Assembly: GCA_015065765.1 (NCBI GenBank)
Contig: SVPP01000013.1
Location: forward strand, 1-64,000
DNA: 64,000 bases
From: Oscillospiraceae bacterium
Lineage (GTDB): Bacteria > Bacillota > Clostridia > Oscillospirales > Acutalibacteraceae
Direction of reading: 5' to 3'
In this document: in pieces, positions 16,749 through 23,347 of the stretch
Position numbering within the stretch: the first letter of the stretch is position 1
Layout: every line of letters begins with the position of its first letter
The notes under the pieces: generated by a model
Databases searched by the model: none
The model's input: the letters and a program-made list of their open reading frames with translations, nothing else
Told to the model about the DNA's origin: nothing
Position numbers and translations under genes: made by a program

Positions 16749-17870
16749 ATGAAAAAAATGTTGTCAGTAATGTTAGCAGTAATTTTTGCGCTTTCTTGCT
16801 TTGTCTGCACAGTCAGTGCAGAAAGCGGAAACTTTGAGTTTGACGAAAACGGTAAATTCACTGTTCTTCATATTTCAGACCCTCAGGATGACAGATATCC
16901 TGCACATGAGCTGAATGATTTCATTGTGAAAGCGATTGAAGCATCAGACCCTGATTTCATCGTGATTTCAGGCGATATTGTTGAAGACAGCCGTGCAGGG
17001 GACATTTCCGATGATGAAATTTTCAAGGAAGGTGTTCTTGTAGAGGGTGACTATGAGAAAACACTTGAAAATGTAAAAATTGCAGTAGATTCAGTTTTTG
17101 CCCCTATTGAAGAAGCAGGAATTTACTATGCTGTTACAATGGGTAACAATGACTATAAGGCAGAAATTTCAAACGAGGACTGGCTCGCAATTTTCGCATC
17201 ATATCCTCACTGTATTACAGTTGATGAAAGCACAGACGCTGAGGGCAAAATCGACCAGTACGTTGAAATCATGAAGAACGGTACAGATGAAGCAGGCTTT
17301 GGTCTGTGGCTTCTTGATAACGGCAGAGGCTTTACGGAAGGTCAGAAGGAATGGTTTAAAGCAAAGGAAACAGGAAATGTTCCCTCAATAGTTTTTGAGC
17401 ATATTCCCACCGATGATATCGGAAATCTCTACGAAAAATGCAACATCTGGGATAAGGGTGCGCTGCTCGGTGACGACGGGCTTTACAGACTTAATCCCGA
17501 AATTGCAAGCGGCATCAACTATACAGTGTCACAGCCCGGTACAACTACAGAAGAATTTCTTATGTGGAAGGATAAGGGCGTTACAGGTGCATTCTTCGGT
17601 CATATCCATACAGATGGCTTTACAGGTACTATTGACGGAATTACTCTCGGACTTACTTACGGCTTCCAGTTTTCAAAGTCAGGTCCTTACGGTATGAGAA
17701 CACTTGAGCTTGATGAAAACGGCACTTTTGAAACAGACCTCTATCTTTATGAGAAGGGTGAGTTTACTTTGCAGAAAGATGACGCTGTTGAAGAAGAAAG
17801 CTTTATTGATAAATTAATCAATGTGTTTATGTTCCTTTGCAGACAACTTTCTGCATGGCTTAAGTTCTGA
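16749..17870 (+). CDS. Secreted metallophosphoesterase with variant metal motifs (paralogue 3)
   Basis: 373 residues. A clear signal peptide (MKKMLSVMLAVIFALSCFVC, cleavage probably after VSA) sends it outside. The fold motifs are shifted from the standard ones: ISDPQDD instead of D-x-H, VISGDIVED, MGNNDYKAE instead of GNH(D/E), then FEHIPTDD and GHIHTDGFTG. It is related to the two cytoplasmic paralogues at 6469-8759 by the shared FKAKE/VPSIVFEHIP and WKDKGVTGAFFGH stretches. The C-terminus (INVFMFLCRQLSAWLKF) is hydrophobic and may hold it at the membrane. GNND also occurs in some polyphosphatase-type members, so activity is possible; the substrate is unknown. AAAGGAGTG precedes the ATG, and a terminator follows. 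Confidence 0.8.
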   Translation: MKKMLSVMLAVIFALSCFVCTVSAESGNFEFDENGKFTVLHISDPQDDRYPAHELNDFIVKAIEASDPDFIVISGDIVEDSRAGDISDDEIFKEGVLVEGDYEKTLENVKIAVDSVFAPIEEAGIYYAVTMGNNDYKAEISNEDWLAIFASYPHCITVDESTDAEGKIDQYVEIMKNGTDEAGFGLWLLDNGRGFTEGQKEWFKAKETGNVPSIVFEHIPTDDIGNLYEKCNIWDKGALLGDDGLYRLNPEIASGINYTVSQPGTTTEEFLMWKDKGVTGAFFGHIHTDGFTGTIDGITLGLTYGFQFSKSGPYGMRTLELDENGTFETDLYLYEKGEFTLQKDDAVEEESFIDKLINVFMFLCRQLSAWLKF

Positions 17871-17877
17871 TTTTTGG

Positions 17878-17912
17878 CCCCGATATCTATACAGATATCG
17901 GGTTATTTCTTT
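17878..17912 (+). terminator. Terminator after the secreted phosphoesterase
   Basis: The stem CCCGATATCT (17879 on) / AGATATCGGG has a 4-base loop and is followed by TTATTTCTTTT. It ends the operon that starts at 13313. Confidence 0.8.
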
Positions 17913-18049
17913 TATGAGATGCTAAAACAGTATTTAAGAAAAATTAAGAATTTTTAATTACGTCCTTATTTCTTTAGAAGAAATAAATTTATCCTTTTTT
18001 ATAGTATAATGCACCATGTGTGAAAATATATCCTAAGGAGAGAGAAAGA

Positions 18050-19582
18050 ATGAAAAAAGAGATTTCAACAGTGAAAGCCTTGGCTTCATTTGCTGCTGAA
18101 ACCTATGGCGAAAAGGACTATTGCCGTTTCTTCAGAGGCGAGAAAATGTGCTCAAAAACCTTTGCTGAGTTTTACAAGGATGCACTTGCCATGTGCAGAT
18201 ACATCCGCGCTTTGGACACTAAGAAAATGCACATCGGTTTTATCGGAAAGACAAGCTATGAATATGTTGCCTGTCTTACAGGTATGATTTTCAGCGGAAA
18301 CACTGTTGTACCCTTTGCACCTGACATAAGTATAGAGGAAGCTTGCAAGCTTTTTGACGATGCTGATATTGAAATTCTTTTCTGCGAAGAAGAATTCAAA
18401 GAAAGAGCAGAGGAAATCAAAGCAAAGTATTCAGGGTTGAGACAGGTTGTGTCTCTCGGTGACTGGCATTGGTTTGAGGAAATGTTCGTAAAATATTCTT
18501 CTTCTGAATTTGAATCTCTCTCTGATATTGAAACAAACCCTGAGGATTGTGCACTTATTATTTACACTTCAGGTACAACAGGGGACAGAAAGGGAGTTAT
18601 GCTCTCAAGCAGTAATCTTCTTGCAAACTCCTGCTATGAAGGTCATGTGAATTATGGTGAGGACATAAGCTTTTCAGTTCTTCCCATGCACCATGTGTTC
18701 TGTTATTCAAGTGACGTGCTTCGTTCTCTCTATGACGGTACAACGATATGTCTTAACGGTGAGCTTGTAAATTTGTTTAAAAACTTCCTTGCTTTCAAGC
18801 CTACAGTTATGCGCGTAGTGCCACTTATGTGCAAATCAATTCTCACAAGGATCAAGATTACCGAGAAGAGAACTCCCGGTATTTCAAAACGGGAAGCTGC
18901 TGACAAAGTGGTTGGTGAAAACTTCAAGAGAATGCTTGCCGGAAGTGCTTTCCTCAGCCCTGCACTTATTGATGAGCTTGCAGAATACGGAATAATTGCC
19001 CGTCAGGGTTACGGTATGAGCGAATGTAGTCCCAGAATTTCAGTGTGCGACTTCAGTGAAAAGAATAAATATTCAAACGGTATACTTACAGGAATCGATG
19101 AAGTCAGAATACAGGACAGTGAAATTCAGGTCAAAGGTCCGTCAGTTATGATGGGATATTACAAAAAGCCTGAGAAAACAAAAGAAGCTTTCACAGAAGA
19201 CGGTTGGCTTCACACAGGTGACCTTGGCTTTATCAAAGACGGACATGTTTTCCTTGTGGGCAGAAAGAAAAACCTTATCATTCTCTCGAACGGTGAAAAC
19301 ATCTCTCCTGAAGAAATCGAAAACTGTTTTGCTGATGACGGCGTAATTAAAGAAGTTATTGTTTACGCCGAACAGGATAAAATTATGGCAGAAATTTTCC
19401 CTGATGAAGCACTTGCAAAAGCATCAGGTATTGAAGATATTTACGGCGAGGTTGAAGCTATTGTTGACAGAGTTAACGTAAATCTTCATTCTGACAGACA
19501 GATACACTCCTTCAAACTCAGAGAAAAGCCATTCCCCCGAACAACGACAGGTAAAATCAAGAGAACAGAATTTCATTTTTAA
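18050..19582 (+). CDS. AMP-dependent acyl/aminoacyl ligase (adenylation enzyme)
   Basis: 510 residues from the ATG at 18050, which follows AAGGAGAG at proper distance; the GTG at 18020 has no site. ANL-superfamily motifs are complete: IYTSGTTGDRKGVMLSS (P-loop), LPMHHVF, GYGMSECSP, GWLHTGDLGFI, VGRKKNLIILSNGENISPEE and the C-terminal lysine motif TTTGKIKR. It should activate a carboxylic acid as acyl-adenylate and load it on CoA or on the carrier protein encoded two genes downstream. The acid cannot be read from sequence. A TATAAT at 18005-18010 is the likely -10. Genes for a condensation domain and an acyl carrier protein follow at once, so the three probably work together. Confidence 0.88.
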   Translation: MKKEISTVKALASFAAETYGEKDYCRFFRGEKMCSKTFAEFYKDALAMCRYIRALDTKKMHIGFIGKTSYEYVACLTGMIFSGNTVVPFAPDISIEEACKLFDDADIEILFCEEEFKERAEEIKAKYSGLRQVVSLGDWHWFEEMFVKYSSSEFESLSDIETNPEDCALIIYTSGTTGDRKGVMLSSSNLLANSCYEGHVNYGEDISFSVLPMHHVFCYSSDVLRSLYDGTTICLNGELVNLFKNFLAFKPTVMRVVPLMCKSILTRIKITEKRTPGISKREAADKVVGENFKRMLAGSAFLSPALIDELAEYGIIARQGYGMSECSPRISVCDFSEKNKYSNGILTGIDEVRIQDSEIQVKGPSVMMGYYKKPEKTKEAFTEDGWLHTGDLGFIKDGHVFLVGRKKNLIILSNGENISPEEIENCFADDGVIKEVIVYAEQDKIMAEIFPDEALAKASGIEDIYGEVEAIVDRVNVNLHSDRQIHSFKLREKPFPRTTTGKIKRTEFHF

Positions 19583-19593
19583 GGGTGACTGAA

Positions 19594-21132
19594 ATGATAG
19601 AAAAAACTTTAAAAAACGGTGAAAAAGTCAATGCCTTTCCCATTTCTGCATCTCAGAATATGATGTATCTTCTCTCAATTCTTTATGGTGCAGGATATCC
19701 CATTAACAACATCGGCTCAGGCTATTACTGGAAAGGCGAAATGGACTTTGGTGTAATGGAAGAGTCAATTTATGAAGCAATTGGCAGATGCGATACAATG
19801 CGTCTTCGTTTCACAAGACAGTCAAAGCTTAAGATTTTGCAGTATGTGACAGAGAAAAGCGAAATCAAGGTTGAAACATGGGATTTAAGTGACCTTACCA
19901 TGGATGAGGCTCACGAAAAGCTCAAGAAGTTTTCAAGACAGCTTATTCCTTACATGGAATGTGAGCTTCATAAAATAGCTCTTGTGAAAATGCCGGAGGG
20001 CTATAACGGAATCTTCATGCGCCTTCAGCACCTTGCTATGGATGCTTATTCAGCAAAAATTTTCCTTACTGACATCCTTGAAATTTATCTTCATAAAACA
20101 AAGGGGACGGCATATCCCAAGCCTATGCGCGAATATATTCCTGTTCTTGAGAAGGAGCTTGCATATAAAGAAAGCGAAAAGTATGAGAACGACAAGCAGT
20201 ATTGGTTTGACTCTCTTGCCAAAACAACAGAGCCGATTTTTACCGATTACATGATTGACAACAGGCTGAAACACCAACAGATGAAAAATCCCTCTCAGAG
20301 ATATGCAAATATTCATTCGGGAACACCTGATGCAAACACTTTGATTTTTGATATTTCAAAGGAAGATACCGACAAAATTATGGCACTCTGCGCAGAAAGA
20401 GGACTTTCAATTTTTGCAGTGCTTTCAATGGGAATGAGAACAGCACTTTCTGCTTTTAATGATAATGTTGAAGACGTTTCTTTCAAAATGATTATCAACC
20501 GCAGAGGCACAATTGCAGAGAAAAAATCAGGAGGCTTAAGAATCAATTTCCTGCCTATGAGAAGTATAATTTCTCCCGATAAAACATTTACAGAGGGTGT
20601 AAATCATATTTCCGATGTGCAGAACGAAATGTACGTGCACTGTGACTTGAGTTTCATGGAAACGCTGAAACTTCGTCATCAGTCAATGCCGAAGGAAGCG
20701 AAATCCGACTCAACATATGACAGCGTAGGTTTCTCGTATCAGCCACTGATGACAATGCCGTCTATTGACGAAGAAATGGCAAAAACTGCTCACAGCGTAT
20801 GGTATAATAACGGAGCTACAATGATTCCGCTTTATGTCACAGTCAAGCACAGAGCAGACGATGGGGGACTTCAGTTTATTTTTGAATACAGGCAAGAGCC
20901 TGACGCTACCTTTGATCTGACAGTGCTTTATAAAAAGATACATGAAGCTTTGGTTCTCGGTGCAGAAAATCCCGATATAACTGTCGGTGAAATATTGGAA
21001 AAAATCAAATTAACAGATGAAGAAAAGAAAGGCGGAAAAGAAAAATGCAAGAGCTTATCGCACTCATTGAAAATTACGTTGAAGTCGATGAAATCAAAGC
21101 TGAAGACAATTTCAAGTTTAATCTCGGCATGA
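19594..21132 (+). CDS. Stand-alone condensation-domain-like acyltransferase
   Basis: 512 residues from the ATG at 19594, which follows GGGTGA. The HxxxD active-site pattern of condensation (CoA-dependent acyltransferase) domains is seen in RLQHLAMDAYSA, and the second-half features SFKMIINRRG and RINFLPMRS fit the fold. Such proteins join an activated acyl or aminoacyl group on a carrier protein to an amine or hydroxyl. It starts 11 bases after the ligase stop. Its last 29 codons run in another frame over the start of the carrier-protein gene (88-base overlap), and this tail is Lys/Ser-rich and unlike the rest. It has no adenylation or carrier domain of its own, so it needs its neighbours. 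Confidence 0.78.
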   Translation: MIEKTLKNGEKVNAFPISASQNMMYLLSILYGAGYPINNIGSGYYWKGEMDFGVMEESIYEAIGRCDTMRLRFTRQSKLKILQYVTEKSEIKVETWDLSDLTMDEAHEKLKKFSRQLIPYMECELHKIALVKMPEGYNGIFMRLQHLAMDAYSAKIFLTDILEIYLHKTKGTAYPKPMREYIPVLEKELAYKESEKYENDKQYWFDSLAKTTEPIFTDYMIDNRLKHQQMKNPSQRYANIHSGTPDANTLIFDISKEDTDKIMALCAERGLSIFAVLSMGMRTALSAFNDNVEDVSFKMIINRRGTIAEKKSGGLRINFLPMRSIISPDKTFTEGVNHISDVQNEMYVHCDLSFMETLKLRHQSMPKEAKSDSTYDSVGFSYQPLMTMPSIDEEMAKTAHSVWYNNGATMIPLYVTVKHRADDGGLQFIFEYRQEPDATFDLTVLYKKIHEALVLGAENPDITVGEILEKIKLTDEEKKGGKEKCKSLSHSLKITLKSMKSKLKTISSLISA

Positions 21133-21260
21133 GTTCCTTTGACACAATGTGCCTTATCAACGATATTAAAACAGAGCTTGGCGTAGAAGTTACACCTGCT
21201 GATTTTATAAGGCTCAAAACTGTGGGAGCAGTTGCAGATTACATCAATTCAATAAAATAA
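21045..21260 (+). CDS. Acyl/peptidyl carrier protein
   Basis: 71 residues, the usual size of a free carrier protein. The phosphopantetheine site is the Ser-Ser pair in FNLGMSSFDTMCLINDIKTE, with the expected acidic four-helix pattern (ELIALIENYV, VEVTPADF, TVGAVADYINSI). The consensus DSL at this site is here MSS, so serine attachment is kept but the flanking residues vary. It should carry the acid activated by the upstream ligase to the condensation enzyme. The start lies inside the end of that enzyme's gene with AAAGGCGG before it. A phosphopantetheinyl transferase must come from elsewhere; none is in the window. A terminator follows. Confidence 0.85.
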   Translation: MQELIALIENYVEVDEIKAEDNFKFNLGMSSFDTMCLINDIKTELGVEVTPADFIRLKTVGAVADYINSIK

Positions 21261-21266
21261 AATCCA

Positions 21267-21299
21267 AAATCAGCATCTGTGCAGGATGCTGATTTTTTA
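21267..21299 (+). terminator. Terminator of the ligase-condensation-carrier operon
   Basis: The stem AAATCAGCATC (21267-21277) / GATGCTGATTT (21285-21295) is followed by a run of T. Confidence 0.9.
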
Positions 21300-21333
21300 T
21301 GTTTACAGATAGGTTACAACCTTGTTTTTCCTC

Positions 21334-21362
21334 TTGCACATTTCACGATATTATAGTATAAT
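21334..21362 (+). promoter_or_regulatory. Sigma-A-type promoter of the miaB-mutSL cluster
   Basis: TTGCAC at 21334-21339 and perfect TATAAT at 21357-21362 are 17 bases apart. About 75 bases of leader precede the miaB start. Confidence 0.7.
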
Positions 21363-21436
21363 ATATAAGTTAAAATGGGTAAGATCGCAAATCTCCGATT
21401 TTAATGCATGATTTCAGATTATTCAGAGGTTGAAAA

Positions 21437-22831
21437 ATGAAAAAAGAAGTGGAAAAACAGAATAAATTTTCGTCTCTCGCAAAGAGCCTTCTTAAGTTCA
21501 GATTCGGGGGCGAAAGTCCCAAAGCTTACGTTCATACTTTCGGCTGTCAGGGTAACGTTTCCGACGGTGAAAGAATGAAGGGAATGCTCTCCGACATGGG
21601 CTATGTTTTCGTTGAAGACGAAAAAGAAGCAGACCTGATTCTTCTCAACACCTGCGCAATCAGAGAGCATGCAGAGGACAGAGTTTTCGGTAATATCGGA
21701 AGACTGAAAGTTCTCAAAAAAGCAAATCCGAATCTTATAATCTGCGTCTGCGGTTGTATGGTACAGCAGAAGCATATTGAAGAAAAAATCTATAAAAGCT
21801 ATCCTTTCGTGACAGTTGTTTTCGGAACTCATGTTATGCATAAGCTTCCCGAGTTTATTTACAGAGCTCTGAACACAGGTAAACGTGTTTACGATACAGA
21901 TAACACAAACCTTGAAATTGCAGAGGGTAACACAGTCTGGCGTGACGGCAGTATCCGTGCATGGCTTCCTATAATGTACGGCTGCAACAACTTTTGCTCA
22001 TACTGCGTAGTGCCTTATGTCAGAGGCAGGGAAAGAAGCCGTAAAAGTGAGGAAATCATGAAAGAAGCAAGAGAACTTGTATCTTTCGGCTTCAAGGATA
22101 TCACGCTTCTCGGTCAGAATGTCAATTCCTACGGTAAAGGTCTTGATGAAGATATAAACTTTGCAAAGCTTCTGAGAATGATAAACGATATTGAAGGGGA
22201 TTTTACAATCCGCTTTATGACTTCACATCCTAAGGATTGTACTCATGAGCTTCTTGATGCAATGGCAGAGTGTGACAAGGTTGCGAAGCATCTTCATCTT
22301 CCTGTACAATGCGGAAATGACAGAGTGCTTAAAGAAATGAACAGACATTACGACAGAGCAAAATATCTGTCTCTCATTGAATACGCACGCAAGGTAATGC
22401 CCGATTTGTCAATCACAAGTGATATTATCGTAGGCTTCCCCGGTGAAACCTATGAGGAATTCTGCGATACACTGAGCCTTATCAGGGAAGTAAAATATAC
22501 ATCTCTTTACACATTTATCTATTCAGCAAGAAAGAATACAAAAGCCGCAGAAATGCCCGATCCCGTTTCACGCGAAGAAAAGGGCAAGTGGTTTGATGAA
22601 CTCCTGAAACTTCAGGAATCAATCGCTGCTGAAAGAACAGCCGGAATGAACGGTAAAATCTACCGCGTTCTTGCGGAAGAAAAAAGTAAAACAGAAGGCT
22701 GGATATCAGGAAGAACAACAGGTAATGTTATAATTGAATTTCCCGCAGATGAGAGCGTAATCGGTAATTTTGTAAACGTGTTGGTTACTGAGCCTCTCAA
22801 CTGGATAGTCAGGGGAGAATTAGTTAATTAA
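21437..22831 (+). CDS. miaB: tRNA-2-methylthio-N6-dimethylallyladenosine synthase MiaB
   Basis: 464 residues. The N-terminal UPF0004 domain carries the first cluster cysteines in TFGCQGNVSDGERMKGML, NTCAIREHAEDR and CVCGCM. The radical-SAM cluster motif is GCNNFCSYCVVPYVRGRERSR, and a TRAM domain ends the protein. It adds a methylthio group to the i6A37 made by MiaA in tRNAs that read UNN codons. The usual QMN after GC is QGN here, a mild variation. The substrate-making enzyme MiaA is encoded in the same cluster at 27924. CAGAGGTTGAAAA precedes the ATG. Confidence 0.93.
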   Translation: MKKEVEKQNKFSSLAKSLLKFRFGGESPKAYVHTFGCQGNVSDGERMKGMLSDMGYVFVEDEKEADLILLNTCAIREHAEDRVFGNIGRLKVLKKANPNLIICVCGCMVQQKHIEEKIYKSYPFVTVVFGTHVMHKLPEFIYRALNTGKRVYDTDNTNLEIAEGNTVWRDGSIRAWLPIMYGCNNFCSYCVVPYVRGRERSRKSEEIMKEARELVSFGFKDITLLGQNVNSYGKGLDEDINFAKLLRMINDIEGDFTIRFMTSHPKDCTHELLDAMAECDKVAKHLHLPVQCGNDRVLKEMNRHYDRAKYLSLIEYARKVMPDLSITSDIIVGFPGETYEEFCDTLSLIREVKYTSLYTFIYSARKNTKAAEMPDPVSREEKGKWFDELLKLQESIAAERTAGMNGKIYRVLAEEKSKTEGWISGRTTGNVIIEFPADESVIGNFVNVLVTEPLNWIVRGELVN

Positions 22832-22860
22832 TAATTTTTTATTATAAAGGAGTAAAAACA

Positions 22861-23271
22861 ATGGAACTTGAAAAACTCGCAAGACAGCTTGGTGCTGCAA
22901 TTCAGGAAGATGCACGTTATAAGGCATTCATGGCAGCAAGAGACAAAAACGAAAAAGACGAAGAACTTAATGAAATGATGCAGAAAATTCAGCTTGTTCA
23001 CATGTCTTACAACCACGAAGCTTCAAAAGGCGAAGAAGCGGACCAGGAAAAACTTCAGGCTTATGAAAAGGAATTCAACGAAGTTTACACTCAGGTTATG
23101 GCAAACGAAAACATGAGAAACTTTGAAATCGCAAGAAATGACCTTGACGAGCTCATGAAATTCCTCACAGGCATCATCAGCATGTGCGCTTGCGGTGAAG
23201 ACCCCGAAACATGCAACCCCACACATCAGTGCTCAGGTAACTGCTCATCATGTGGTTCTGATTGCCACTAA
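22861..23271 (+). CDS. ylbF: YlbF-family protein with a cysteine-rich tail
   Basis: 136 residues. The helical YlbF/YmcA core covers about the first 105 residues, with LNEMMQKIQLVHM and MRNFEIARNDLDELM. The last 28 residues hold seven cysteines (CACGEDPETC, HQCSGNCSSCGSDC). In Bacillus, YlbF forms a complex with YmcA and YaaT that carries iron-sulfur clusters and guides RNase Y and development. The tail here fits a metal- or cluster-binding role, but that is inference. AAAGGAGTAAAAAC precedes the ATG. It sits between miaB and mutS, a common clostridial order, and is followed by a strong mRNA hairpin. Confidence 0.85.
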   Translation: MELEKLARQLGAAIQEDARYKAFMAARDKNEKDEELNEMMQKIQLVHMSYNHEASKGEEADQEKLQAYEKEFNEVYTQVMANENMRNFEIARNDLDELMKFLTGIISMCACGEDPETCNPTHQCSGNCSSCGSDCH

Positions 23272-23282
23272 TTAAAATCAAA

Positions 23283-23321
23283 AATCATCTGATTAAACTT
23301 CAAAAGTTTAATCAGATGATT
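23283..23321. other. Perfect 18-bp hairpin between ylbF and mutS
   Basis: AATCATCTGATTAAACTT (23283-23300) pairs without mismatch with 23304-23321, leaving a 3-base loop. On the plus strand no T-run follows (TGAAAGAG), so it is a poor terminator for ylbF. Read on the minus strand it is followed by TTTTGATTTTAATT. It could be an RNA-processing or stability element in the polycistronic transcript. Confidence 0.7.
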
Positions 23322-23347
23322 GAAAGAGAAAGGAAGGGAAAACAAAA

